A DNA stretch of 64,000 nt from Scolanthus callimorphus (lineage: Eukaryota; Cnidaria; Anthozoa; Actiniaria; Edwardsiidae). Each line of letters opens with the position of its first letter. Position 1 is the first letter of the stretch. A program made the translations under genes and the position numbers. The notes beneath the pieces were generated by a model, which was not told where the DNA came from, did not search any database, and saw nothing but the letters and a program-made list of their open reading frames with translations. Location of the stretch: the NCBI GenBank assembly GCA_033964015.1, contig JAWWUD010000113.1, positions 310,001 to 374,000 on the forward strand, read 5' to 3'. This document shows positions 22,178-33,300 of this stretch, piece by piece.

Positions 22178-22699
22178 CTATTTGCCCTTACTGGGGTTGG
22201 GAGTGGCCAATCGTTGCGCTGGGGCGGAAATGGCAGCCTGTGGAAGTTGGCCACGAAAATTGCCCTGTCGAAAATTGCCCTGTCGAAAATTGCCCTGCCC
22301 TGAAATTGGCGCACCACCTCGAAGTCGAGAGCTACGTTGGCCTCGCATGGGGCACCTGATAAGGGCATGCATTATTTGGAAAATGGGACAGTCATGACAA
22401 TACTGGCAACCGGGGCAATTACCACCCTTATGAAAGCGTACACAATAACCCTTAGGTATATTAAATTTAGGGTTGCCGTTCTTCTGTTGAGAGGGCTGAT
22501 GTGGTGGGCGGGTAATGGATCTCGACCAAAGTTCCCAGTGGGTAGTACCCCAGGGAAGAGCTGTGGGATATTGCTGGCGCATGTGACGGAAATTGGTGTC
22601 ATAATATCTCCAATCCCCTCCGTTTGCAGCAATATCCCTCACCACCTCCATGTATTTCATGAGCTGTGGTGCTTGAATTGGATATTTTGAGGTGTACAC
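22178..22699 (-). CDS. DIRS-like gag C-terminal part with Cys cluster and RGNF repeats
   Basis: The 173-codon ORF has a helical start (LMKYMEVVRDIAANGGDWRY), WELWSRSI, then a Cys/His cluster GYCVRFHKGGNCPGCQYCHD followed by CPIF, which resembles the CCCH-like finger in DIRS gag proteins. A 15-bp tandem repeat encodes QGNFR three times near the C-terminus. It probably binds RNA. It continues the ORF at 22802-23671 with a frame break or programmed shift in between. The downstream 22027-22150 stretch links toward RT without a clear domain. Confidence 0.65.
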   Translation of the reverse strand: MYTSKYPIQAPQLMKYMEVVRDIAANGGDWRYYDTNFRHMRQQYPTALPWGTTHWELWSRSITRPPHQPSQQKNGNPKFNIPKGYCVRFHKGGNCPGCQYCHDCPIFQIMHALIRCPMRGQRSSRLRGGAPISGQGNFRQGNFRQGNFRGQLPQAAISAPAQRLATPNPSKGK

Positions 22700-22801
22700 A
22701 CCAACAAAAACTTGAAAAGCTGTTATCCAGACATCAATATTAGGTATAGGTCTGGCCTTTTGGCTGGCCTCCAGACTGACAGTAGGTATACCGAGATCCT
22801 C

Positions 22802-23671
22802 TTAATCATGCGAAAATGATACATTGATCTTTGGATCAAATGGCTGAGCATGTAACAAAAGACCAAAGTCAATGTATTGGTGTGCCCATATCTTGGCCTT
22901 TAATTTAGTAGGAACCCGGACATCAACGGTCACACTGATGGAGTTAAAAAGATCGGGAGGCCTACTGTCACTCTGGGGCAGGTTGGAAATGTCCCCTGAT
23001 AGGGATTGTACTACAGATGCAAGAGGCCCCTGCACAGTTGCATCTGTAGTTGTAGGGTTACCGGTTTGATTGATGACGGAAACTAATGCTGGTGAAGTTG
23101 CTGAAGCAGGCTGTGTATCCAAGACACTGAGGCTGGGTTGTGACACAGGTGGTTGGGTACCAGGGGGCTGTGCACCAGAGGTGTGGGCGCCGAAGACCGG
23201 CTGTGTGCTCAAAACACTGAGGCTGGGTAATTGTGGTATAGGTGGCTGTGAGCCAAGGGGGGCACCAGGCAGGTTGGCATTTGGAAGGGCATGCTGTGAA
23301 GCAACATTAGGGCTGTCAACAATAGGGCCTGGTACTTGTTGGGTTGGCATGAATTGGACCAGTGTAGATGCCAGAGCTGTAGCAAAGGTTTGAGCGACTG
23401 AAGCAATCATCTCCTGTGGTGTGCTTGGGGTGGAGGAAGACATGGGCACTGGTGGCGGAGGGGCTTCAACACCTGATAGTGGTGGCACGGCTGCTGCTGT
23501 TGTCGCATTAGAACGACGAGCACTCCTGCGCCTAGGCTGCGGAGCAGGTGGGGCTATGGTGGATACTGTTGGTATGGCCCCTGTTGCCACTGTTGCTGAC
23601 TGACTGGCACTCCTACGCTTTGGCTGCGGGGCAGACAAGGCTGCGGCTCGGGCCCGTTTACTGCGTGACAT
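22802..23671 (-). CDS. DIRS-like gag N-terminal part
   Basis: The 289-codon ORF starts MSRSKRARAAAL with basic nuclear-localisation-like clusters (KRRSAS, RRRSARRS). It then has a long Pro/Ala/Ser/Gln-rich disordered region with internal QPPxxQPSLSVLDTQPA-type repeats, and ends with a folded segment FNSISVTVDVRVPTKLKAKI. That end segment resembles the start of the capsid-like domain in DIRS gag proteins, completed in the next ORF. It is the first gag exon or ORF on the minus strand, about 1.5 kb after the SGNH ORF. Confidence 0.6.
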   Translation of the reverse strand: MSRSKRARAAALSAPQPKRRSASQSATVATGAIPTVSTIAPPAPQPRRRSARRSNATTAAAVPPLSGVEAPPPPVPMSSSTPSTPQEMIASVAQTFATALASTLVQFMPTQQVPGPIVDSPNVASQHALPNANLPGAPLGSQPPIPQLPSLSVLSTQPVFGAHTSGAQPPGTQPPVSQPSLSVLDTQPASATSPALVSVINQTGNPTTTDATVQGPLASVVQSLSGDISNLPQSDSRPPDLFNSISVTVDVRVPTKLKAKIWAHQYIDFGLLLHAQPFDPKINVSFSHD

Positions 23672-23804
23672 CCTACAGAAAAACTACAAGAACTACAAGA
23701 AAATTCGTGTCATGGTGTCACCAAAATATATTGTTCCTAAGGTTTGTGAATTTGGTGTTGCCTAAAAAATTTATTGATGTGAAAACAGCATATTGATACT
23801 GCAA

Positions 23805-24490
23805 GTGCCTATTTGGCATTACATGCCGTTGCCTATCGGCAACAGTCCATTGATATCATAATTACAATAAAACCAGTATATGCCTATCGGCATTACACAC
23901 CACTAGATCCTCTTCCAACACGAACACTTTCTCCTTCCGGCCTCGAAAATGCAGAACTGTCACTTTCCAGCGCTCTTTCCTCTGCAGAGTGACCAGAGTC
24001 TAGAATACCCTTCCTGCTCACTTACGGAGCAACTCCTTAAGCCTCAGTAACTTTAAACTTGAACTTATAGCATATTATAGTCGGGCTGTTGTAAATATTT
24101 ACGATGTAGAAAACCCCAGGACGTGGCGCTCCATCTGCCCGTCGTGCAATGCACCTAGGGGTTTAGCCTCGCCGCCTACTTGCTGTTTTTAAATTTCTTT
24201 TAATGCATTCATATATATATATATTTTTCTTAATGTCATTTTGTCTTGTGTAACTAAGGGACCACAGTAATTGGCTAACGCTGTTGTGGATTCCCCGCCA
24301 GATGTTCATGTTTGTTTGTCTCGTGATGTGTAATTGGTTTAATATGTTTGTATAATTGTTGTATTTCTTTTGTTAATGGCGAAGCAGAATAAATAAATAA
24401 ATAAATAAACATTGCCTATCGGCAACAGTCCGTTGATATCATAATTATAGATAATACTGGTATGTTGATTGCCTATCGACAACCCAGTTG
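23805..24490. repeat. Palindrome-bearing 5' region with recurrent TGCCTATCGGCA
   Basis: The near-palindrome TGCCTATCGGCA or a one-base variant occurs at least five times (near 23816, 23829, 23882, 24414 and 24470). Two copies lie in a longer repeat, GGCAACAGTCC followed by TTGATATCATAATTA. The stretch 24090-24410 ends in an AATAAATAAATAAA tail and looks like the 3' end of an inserted LINE fragment splitting the repeats. No gene is seen. It may be the leader or promoter of the minus-strand DIRS-like element. Confidence 0.5.
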
Positions 24491-24752
24491 CGTTCTCATT
24501 GTAAGGGCAGTTCACTGTTCTTTGAAGTATATGGTGACAACAATTCCCACAACCCAGTGCTTTCCCATTGGCAATATAGCATAAGAAAATAAAACAAAAT
24601 TAAGTTCGGTTATTGCCGATGGTACGAACGTAAGCAACCATTATTTTCGGGCCTGTAAAACAAGAACTTTGGATACAACAAATAGCAAGGTCTAATCAAA
24701 TGCGACAGTAAAGTTGTCAATAAAAAGTTATTGGCTAAATTGCCAACAATCA

Positions 24753-25139
24753 ACGACCGGTTAGCGCAGTGGTAGAGCGCCGGGCTTATGTGCGGGAGGT
24801 TGGGAGTTCAAACCACGGCCGGGCCAGCACTCAGGGTCTTTTCTAATAATTGAGGAGAAGGTGCTGCCTTTGCTTTAACATCTGCAAATGGTTAGACCTT
24901 CGCGTCTTCTCGGATAAGGACGTTAAACCGTAGGTCCCGTCTCTCACATGCACTACACTAACCGGAACCAGAGGGACGTTAAAGAACCACGGGGACGTCG
25001 GAAGTTGCCCATCCTCAGTGCAGGGCTTACAACTTACTAACCCACTACACCGATAAGGGAACCTCGTAATTGGAGCCTCGCTCTGTGAGGATTTCCCCGC
25101 CCTTGGGCAAATCATATAAATAAAAAATAAATAAAAATA
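24753..25139 (+). mobile_element. tRNA-derived SINE
   Basis: The head has a tRNA-like promoter: an A-box in TAGCGCAGTGGTAGAGCGC (24762-24780) and a B-box-like GAGTTCAAACC (24810-24820). A central domain containing GGACGTTAAACC and GGTCCCGTC and a later TTAAAGAACC resembles conserved domains of metazoan SINEs. An AT-rich AATAAA-type tail closes it. AACAATCA lies on both sides (24745-24752 and 25140-25147), which is an 8-bp target-site duplication. It is not a functional tRNA gene because no acceptor-stem pairing is evident. Confidence 0.85.
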
Positions 25140-25156
25140 AACAATCAGTTAACGGA

Positions 25157-25696
25157 TTACTGAGCCTTCAGAATACGAAGTCCTCGTATAATAGCCCCGC
25201 GATAACTTCTGTACAGCACATATTGTCCTGCCACGTTCATGTGAACGCCATCGTCGTGGACATGACACAATGGCTTTATATCGTGTCTCCAAACAAACAC
25301 CCCGGGAATTTCCCCCAAAACAATATATTTTAAATTAAACTGGGTCAGAGGTGAACGTACGTGGCGCTGTAGGCGTTGGGTGACTAGACAAACTCCAACC
25401 GTACGCACTGAAGACGAAGCCATGATTTGTGCAACCAAGTCGTCAATGGCGGATCCGACTACTTCGGGCCTTGCCGATGGCAAGTCATTTGTGCCGATCT
25501 CAAGTATAACGATGGATGGGGAAATGTCCGGGATCACCTGGAGGCGATTTTGCCTTAATTCGTTCACGGTTAAACCGCCAACGCCATGCAAAGTTATCGA
25601 AGCCGTGGTTGTTGACAGCTCAAAATCCAGTCGAGCTCTTGGATCAAAATTATTCCCCAGGTCATGTCGAAGCCTTTTAACAAAAGAATGACCCAA
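25157..25696 (-). CDS. SGNH/GDSL hydrolase-like protein of the DIRS-like element
   Basis: The 179-codon ORF shows the SGNH blocks in order: MGHSFVKRL (block I, Ser), GVGGLTVNELR (block II, Gly), ILEIGTNDLP (block III, Gly-x-Asn-Asp), and CHVHDDGVHMNVAGQ (block V, Asp-x-x-His). These residues form the catalytic triad and oxyanion hole of esterase/acetylhydrolase enzymes. SGNH domains are known as accessory domains of some non-LTR and DIRS-like retroelements, where their role is unresolved. The ORF is complete. A SINE separates it from gag, and the 5' terminal repeat starts 100 bp upstream. Confidence 0.7.
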   Translation of the reverse strand: MGHSFVKRLRHDLGNNFDPRARLDFELSTTTASITLHGVGGLTVNELRQNRLQVIPDISPSIVILEIGTNDLPSARPEVVGSAIDDLVAQIMASSSVRTVGVCLVTQRLQRHVRSPLTQFNLKYIVLGEIPGVFVWRHDIKPLCHVHDDGVHMNVAGQYVLYRSYRGAIIRGLRILKAQ

Positions 25697-25795
25697 ACCA
25701 GAACTCGGGGCAACTGAGACATGGCTCCGTCCTCGGGTAACCCTAAATTATTGAATTCACCTCTCAATATGCTTGAAAATGGAGAATAAATAAAC

Positions 25796-25990
25796 AAATT
25801 CTTATGCAAGACTGCAATTTGCTCGTTGGTCTTGCAAGTGACCATGACAGTAAATCCCCAGAGGGGATAGCATTGATTATCAATTGAATAGCCCCTATCA
25901 CGCGCCGGCACGTGCCGCCCTCGTGATTACGGTGTAACACAATACTATGATTCTGGGAAAGGGCATAAATGTTCTATTGGTGCCCAATAA
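25796..25990 (-). repeat. 195-bp terminal repeat, 5' copy, of the DIRS-like element
   Basis: Copy of 19207-19401. It forms the start of the minus-strand element. Beyond it, intron sequence with GGAAATTCCAGGGG-type motifs runs to the exon at 26465 with no gene visible. Confidence 0.9.
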
Positions 25991-26464
25991 TTTATATTAT
26001 TTTCAGGGGTATTTTGCCAGGAAAAATAGAAATTCCAGGGGAAGGGGTCCTTTATGAAGGTTGGAAATTCCAGGGGAGGGACTCACTGTCTGAAGTTAAT
26101 GGGATAGCTACTGATCCCTGCCCCCCCCCCCCTCCCCCAAAAAAAAGTTAAACTGTCATCCTCATTATTAATCAATGTGCATTTCCAGAAAAAAAAACCA
26201 CCATGGAGGGAATGCAGTTCAAGATCCCCCACCCCACCCCACCCCTCTGGAATTTCCAAAGAAAAATACAGTATTTGTAAAGATAACAGGTAAATCGGAG
26301 GTCCAATTCCCACCAAGGTAAGGGTATGGAATTTTTCTAGAATTGCACAATGTAATATTGTGCCTCGGTCAACATTTTCCAACCCTCGGTCACAGTTTTT
26401 TCCCTAACGACCTCCTAGCTGGTAAATAACATATATATTTCGTTTTGCTTCTCGTTTTTTAAAG

Positions 26465-26542
26465 GTACAATTGGGCCCATGGATCGTGTCAAGACTGAGG
26501 GGAAGATAGAATTGAAGGAGCGGCGCATAGATATCCTGAAAC
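26465..26542 (+). CDS. Host BEN-domain gene, second-last exon
   Basis: The exon is bounded by AAAG before 26465 and GTGAGT from 26543. In the phase left by the exon at 18765-18870 it reads TIGPMDRVKTEGKIELKERR then IDILK, with no stop. This corresponds to the second half of a BEN domain (a Leu-x-x-x-Arg-x-x-x-Ile helix). It ends in phase 1. Confidence 0.6.
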
Positions 26543-26718
26543 GTGAGTACAGTTGTATATTTTGTTGAATATCTACTTCATAATCTTTCACTCAAAAAGT
26601 CAACTCGCCATCAGCAGTGGCCTTACAAGTTAACTGCAGCCTTCTTTTCCTTTCTTCAGCCTTTTTGTGGAAGAGATGCTTATATTATTTATTTATTTTA
26701 TTTTATTTTATTTTTCAG

Positions 26719-26786
26719 GAGCGATCTCCATGAAATTTGGTCAACACTATATGAGAAGAAATGGAAGGCGATACGGGCAATCCTAA
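26719..26786 (+). CDS. Host BEN-domain gene, last exon
   Basis: A pyrimidine-rich tract and CAG precede 26719. Joined in phase it gives RAISMKFGQHYMRRNGRRYG, then two residues and a TAA at 26784-26786. Arg-Ala-Ile-x-x-Lys-Phe completes the BEN helix seen in the previous exon, followed by a short basic tail. The 3' untranslated sequence then contains a hairpin repeat and a TTAA fold-back element. Confidence 0.5.
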
Positions 26787-26797
26787 ATCAAATGTGC

Positions 26798-26893
26798 TTG
26801 GATGCAAAGCACAAGAAAAACAAGAAGTCCTTATATAAAGCCTGTCATGAAGTAGCTTATACGGACTTCTTGTTTTGCTTTGCATCCAGGCTC
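26798..26893. repeat. Hairpin repeat in the BEN-gene 3' region
   Basis: GGATGCAAAGCACAAGAAA and further bases are repeated in reverse complement at 26869-26892, forming a stem of about 25 bp. Related half-copies lie at 33784-33806 and 35906-35925, so this is a dispersed short fold-back family. Confidence 0.6.
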
Positions 26894-26898
26894 ATCTT

Positions 26899-27297
26899 TT
26901 AAGGTTACTGAGAACCTTCGCGCACGTCCTCAGAAAAAAATCATACTCGTCCTTAGTTTGACCAAAACACGTCAACCTATATATCGTTGGAAAGCTTGTA
27001 GAATGGACTTATAGAATGGGCTATGACAAAAAGAAGCAACTTTTTAATTAATAGAATTATTTTAAAGCTTTAAAAAAAACATTTGAGTGTGACATTTTCA
27101 AGAGCTATCGCTGCCGAATTTTTAGAGCGTGAAAACTCGATAAATTTGACCTGGGAAGTTTAAAAGTTCCATAACTTTTAAACTAAGCAAAATTTAAAAA
27201 AACGCAGACGATATAAAGGTTGGCATTTTTTGGTTAAACTATGGAGGTGTATGACTTTTTTCCGAGGACGTGCCGCGAAGGTTCTCAGTAACCTTAA
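26899..27297. mobile_element. TTAA-flanked fold-back MITE, 0.4 kb
   Basis: TTAA at 26899 and at 27294 flanks inverted arms that start GGTTACTGAGAACCTTCGCG and stay similar for about 100 bp. TTAA duplications point to piggyBac- or Kolobok-type transposition. There is no coding capacity. Terminal bases resemble the two larger TTAA elements at 48610 and 50261. Confidence 0.8.
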
Positions 27298-27301
27298 TCC
27301 A

Positions 27302-30300
27302 TACTACGCTATCCAGTTAAAGCATGGAGTGCCTATAGTTTTGTCGTTATGTTTTCACGTTTGCTTTTGTGTCTGGAAAGTAGGTTGTCAAACGGAGTTC
27401 TCAATCTCAGTGCCATTAAGGCATGGCTCTTACTGAAAAAATGGCCAAAAATGGTTTAAAAATTATTTTCTCTGACTATGTTAGTCCGTTCCTTGCCAAA
27501 CTTGGCAAGCAGACTCTGTTCAGAATTAGAAGTGCACCAGCGTCTTGGTTGTCATGGAAACGGCCACGTGACAGCGCAAATTAATATATTACAAAGGGAA
27601 TGTGGGTGATACATATACCGTGCTTGAGTATCATGAAAACACGCTGAACACATGCACTATTTGTGCAAACGTGTAGCTGATATCCGAAAGTATATAGTTC
27701 TAATTGGATATATTGTCCTTAAAACTGTTTAAAGCCACGGTAGACAAGAGCAAGTCAACTTACTTGAGAAACGTGCACGTTTCGAATTTATCACTTTATT
27801 TGATCGGTCCATGCAGCATAAAACCCACTTTTCCAATTAGATACAGCAAACTTACTCTATGAACGTTCTAAAACCTTGGAAATAAAACCAAATTGTAAAC
27901 AATAAGTGTTTCCACAAAGCCGCTAAGATAGTGAGGCAGCGAAAGAAATAACGCCGCCATTTTGGAGGAGTCGCCGATAGATTTGATCAGCAGGTTTCTC
28001 CTATAACATAGAGTTTCCATGGATACCATAGCCGAAATCAATATGGCGGACGAGTTGGAAGGAGAACTTCCAAGATGATAGTAAAAATGAGAAAATAGGA
28101 GTTCTAAAATAGGATTTTAGCGGGAAAAAATAGGCTAGACTGACTCTCCGATATCTTGAGAATCCTTTTATTTATGTAAGTAACTGAAATATTTACACTG
28201 AATTTGTACACACATTTGCCTAGCATTATAAGTACATGGATTAATCGATCATGAAAGGTAGTTTTGCTTCTTCAACATCCGCCTTATTTACGGCTCCCGA
28301 AAAAGTTGTAAACTGAGAAATTAATAAACCACGTCATCTTATTTACATAACCTTGCGCATGACTATTTTCATTAGTTCAGGCGGGATTTTCGTATGTTAT
28401 AGCGGTGGAATTAACGAGTGCTGAACAACTTCTTTGCAATCGCGCCGGAAAATAACTTTTAATTCGTAGAGGCTTAACCGCGAATGGCAGGGACATTCTT
28501 GTGCCCTAATTCCTGTGGCTTTTCCAAGGTAATTGCCTTGGAAGACTCAAAGACGGTAGAGAAGTCATTAGCAAAAGAGGTGGGAGAAAACAACAAGGCC
28601 TACCAAGCAAGACTGAAGAAAGAACAGCACAAACAGTACTTGGATAAGTTTCCTGTGGAAAATAACTTTGCTATTGACTTCCTAAAGTTCCATAAAAGGT
28701 TGCCAGCCCTTAGAAACACAATAACAAAATGGAACTTCAGAAAGGCAGATGAGAAGGCAAAATTCCTAGAAAGCTTTTCATTAAAAAACTGGAACTTGCT
28801 TTCAGAGGCAAGGAAAAGGGAACACTGCCTTGCCAATTGTAAGGGGTGTGCAGTGAGATTTGCCAGCATTCAGGCATTTTTTCCAGTGAAATCTGCTGCA
28901 TTAATTGGAAAAGCTAGGCAGAACCCTGTGTTTGCTGCAGAAAGAGAAGCAAGACAAGTGGTCAAAACATCCTGTCCTACAACAAAGCCTCTGCAAAAGG
29001 ACATAAAAACACTGCTAAAGCCATTTATGATACAGTCGAGTCAATTTTCAAAAGCACCTTTAACACAACATTTCCAGAGGCCCTGTAAAAGTTCCAGAGT
29101 TAAATCTACAGCATAAAACAAAAAATGAAATAAGACAGGAAAGGCGGACTCACTACAGGAATCTGAAGGAAAACATTGAAAAGCAAATGGAAGAAACATC
29201 ATTTTTGAGGTGAGTGACAGCAGTGACTTTAAAGCATAACAGATTTATTTTCATAGTTCCTTTCTTATTTTTATTCTTTCTGAATCTGGGTATAATAATC
29301 TATAATAAAGATAATAAGATCTTGGTAAGATGTTCAACCTGGGGTTGGAAACCTATATTTTGTTTACCTGTTTCAAATGTGTGATATGAACAATTTTAAT
29401 TGTTTTAAATGTTTAAAAACATTAAAGTTTACATGTAGATATTATCAAAAGCTACTAATTTATCGACTGTTGCAGTGAAGGTTGACCTAACAGTTCAGTG
29501 TAAGAAAAAGTTACAATTTGAAGGATCACTTAGGTATGAATATCTGTATCATATTTCTAGATGCTATGGAAGCGGCCAGTCACTGAGAGCCTGGGAACGT
29601 GGTCGACGAACACTTTGCTTTGAATCGGTAGCTTCTGCAACAGAAAGGGTGGAAAGCAATAGGCCAGCGAACAAAAAGAGCAAAAAAGACCACACTGGTA
29701 ATCTTCAAAACTTGGCTTTGACAAAGATGCCCTCAAGGCTGAGGTTCAAGGTTACTCCAATAACTACCTTATGAACTGGAGTGATTTGGCAAGAAGGTAC
29801 AATGTTACAGCAAGCAATGGTGGGCAAATACTCAAGGAGTGGTTGATTTCAGAGGGGATTGATGTTAGTCACATGAGGACAAAGAGCAAGTATTCCACAG
29901 AACCCATCATTCGTCGAAAGAAACGTCGCGGACGTGGCGGGGAGATCAGCATTCCCTCTGAAGTCAACCAGACACAGCTACAAAGACAGCTGAAGCAAAA
30001 GACTGAGTCTCATGAGTACACTATTGGTGAAAGGATCGTGCCTAGAAAGGTACTTATAGTTATGTTTTTAAATTTCCTAATTATAATTTTCTCCAAATAA
30101 TTAACTAGGCATATATTTGTGCAGACCCCAAAATGCCCCTGTAATAGATTCCATTGGCAAAAAAAAAAAAAAACAAGGAAATTTGTTACACCCAAAAACC
30201 AAACCAAAAAAGCTGACACCCCCAAAAAATCCCTTCATGGCCCTGTCACCTCAAATACCCCAGCCATCCACCCCATTACATACAAAAAGATTCAGAAGTT

Positions 30301-33300
30301 CATGCTAACCTTGTGACATTCTTTTATTATATATTAACTAAAATTGCTCTCTTTTTTCCACAGTATGAGAAGCTGGTACTTACCAAGGATCTCCAGGTGA
30401 AGAAGATTGAATTTTTCACAGAAGGGAGGAAGTCTCCTCTCTCTCGCATCCGTGAGGCAATGCTGAAAAAGCAAGGAAAATACCTCAGATCAAAGACTGA
30501 CATTGAGTTCAACAACATGACTGAACATCAACTGAAGTCTAGACTAACAGAGATTAATGAGTTTGTGGAAAACCTATCAGTGGATGAGATGAAAACTAAA
30601 CTGAAAACTATAGAAAAAACCCGTCATTTGATGGTGTGGCTAGATAACTCCACAGTAGCAAATGCTGGATATCTTGTTTGTCTAGTCACATGCTTATTTG
30701 ATCCTGTGTTCTTGACTGATAAGGAGTGTGAAATTAAATATCACAGAAAAATAAACATCCAGCAAGTCATAGAGGAGCAGAGAGTACCACATATTGTATT
30801 TGCCAATCCATCAGAGTCCCTGGCTACCAGTCTGCCCTCCTATGAGGTTCTACCGTGTGAACCCCTCCATGATGTGGGCCACCATATTGAGAATTCTTTC
30901 ATGCAATTTCCAAAGCACTTGAATGGAAGAGAAAAATCTCTCATAGAAGAAGCAGTGAAGCTTAGCCTGGCCGGTAAAGAAAGTAAGAGGTGTGCAGACT
31001 ACAGAATAGCCCTCATTAAAATTGCTGGCATTGCTCACCAATCAGGCATCATGACGTAGAAATCACTAGCGGCTATTGACACGCTAGTTGAGATGCAAAG
31101 AATCCTCTATGCTGGGGATGACAAGAGGACACCTGCACTAATTTTGAGATACTGCAATCAATCCTGGTACCATTCAATCCTCCTCAGGAATTTGGTTGTG
31201 AACTGCCCAAAGGCCCTGACCCTGCGCAAGATGTTTGGTGTTTACTTTCATGATCTGTCAGCCCATGGTTCAACTATGTTGCGCTTAGTTTCTGGACAGG
31301 CTGCTAATGCTGAAAGGCAAGAGCGCATTTTCAACAGCATCGAGCGCATAACAAAGCAGACCAGCAACTACCACCAAGGGCAGATAATCCCTAACCTGTT
31401 CATCTGCCTTCAAGCAGAGCGCAAGATGGGTCTACAGCGCAATGATTCCAGTCGTCAACAAGAACACATAACCAAGCTAGCCACATGTCTTCCCCCACAA
31501 CAGAACACAGTTATCCCAGAGGCAATAATTCGAAAGCATAGCCATGCATGGCAAGCACATTTGCAACAGATTAGTGACTTTGTAGTTGAAGGAGGTGTAT
31601 GGTGGGAAAAGGTGGAGAGAAGTGTAGAATTCCATGATATCAATGAAATTCCCCTTAAACATGGACCTTGTCTCCATCACTTCCGATCAAGTAACTTGAC
31701 AAAGGAGCACAAGTACTTGCAAGACAGCTGGAAACAGTGTGTAGACTCAAGCATTGTTGTTCCAACCCACATCATCAGAGTCGAACAACCAGATGGATCT
31801 ACACGTAGAGTCTATACAGGCTTTCTGGGGGATGTGATTCCTGTGGCACAACATGAACAACAACAGTCAGAGTATGAGGATGCAGCTCCAGTACCAGAAG
31901 TATCCCTACAGCAGCAGGCAGGGCTTCTGGATGTTGAGAATGAAAAGGGGGAGGAACATGTAATTGATTTACATCTGGCTCAGGATGAAGCTATACATTA
32001 GAGGCAAATCCAAATGAAGACAAATCACCTGAGCCACTGGAACCTGAGGATGACCAAGCTTCCAATCTAGAAGCACCATGCACCAAGTCACTTAACCCTC
32101 TCGAATCATCTGAAACCATTCCCCCGAAAGAATTGAGCAATTCCCCCACTGAATCACTAAGCGATCAGCCTAGTGACCAGCTTCAAACACGCCTAGGGAA
32201 GGCCCTCGCAGTTGTACTTGGTTTAATCGAGGAAGTAAAGCAACTAGATAAAAAGCACTTCAAGATAAAGCATACAAGCAAAAACAGGGATGTGCATCAG
32301 GTGAATAGCTATAAGGACAGCTTGGCACAGATTCAGACAATTGTTCTGGCTGGACATTCTAGATTGCAATCAGCTTTTAAGGATTGGGAGAAGCAATACA
32401 CAAGGAATAACAAATTTGTTTCTCCATCAACGGAACAAATCAATGGAGACAGATTTGCACAACAGTTAATAAAGAAGATTAAGTATGCTAATGCCCTATT
32501 GAAGGAATGGGGGATGCAATTTTAAAATAGCTAGCAAAATTTGATTAGCCCTGCACAGACCACTGGCGAATTATATTCAATTCAATTCATTTTCCTCTGA
32601 CTGACTGTTGTTCAAAATAAGCAATTTCAGACAACCTTCATTTATTTCAGCCATGGTCTCAATGTTCATGACTCGGAAACATTCGAAATGTGTAGTCTAT
32701 CTGTGAGTTTCCATTATCTACAATTAAAATCCAGAAACCATAGTACGGACCATATTAGCTCAGGTGGTGTAAGAGCGTTTCAAGCAATTTTACGTTTTAC
32801 AAACCTTTTCATACCAACAATAGAAAAGTTCTCTCATTGTTAATACCTATGTATATTAGCTTAAATTATAATGTAAATAAGTTACTGTATATATAAAAGA
32901 CTCGAAGGAGCACTGTAGATCATAGAACATAACTTAAGCTTACTAAATAATATGTTTTTAAACATGCTTGCATCAATGTGTCGTACCGTAGTAGTTTACA
33001 GTAATTTTCGGACCGATCGTCCCACGCCAGAGCTTTTCGACTCTTATCGAAGTCATATTACAGTTCATTCTAGTAGGTTTAAACCGAAATTGGTGCACTT
33101 TTAGTTGGTGCTTGGCATTTGATTTTACCACAGCCTGCTCCAGTTGGAGTTGTTAAGTGATATCAACAGATTTAAATGCAGGACGTACCTTTCAGCCCAA
33201 ATCCTGTACTCTCCTAAATTCCACATTTGCTTGGGAAGAACAACACCTTGGTCCGTGAGTTAGCATGCAAATTTCTCCGGCAAAATCCCTGAATTTAATG

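Larger units (their letters stand above)
19207..25990 (-). mobile_element. DIRS-like tyrosine-recombinase retroelement in the BEN-gene intron
   Basis: On the minus strand the order is a 195-bp terminal repeat, SGNH hydrolase ORF, gag-like ORFs, RT, RNase H, tyrosine recombinase, and a second copy of the 195-bp repeat. The two repeats (25796-25990 and 19207-19401) differ at one visible position, so the insertion is young. A shorter repeat (19547-19582 and 19113-19148) sits on either side of the distal copy, which is the B1-A2-B2 arrangement. That implies the true right end lies slightly below 19113. There is no integrase. A SINE (24753-25139) is nested inside. Confidence 0.85.

Noticed and set aside
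24756..24826. tRNA gene
   Set aside because: A- and B-box-like sequences are present, but no cloverleaf acceptor stem is evident, and the sequence continues into a SINE body with an AT-rich tail and an 8-bp target duplication.
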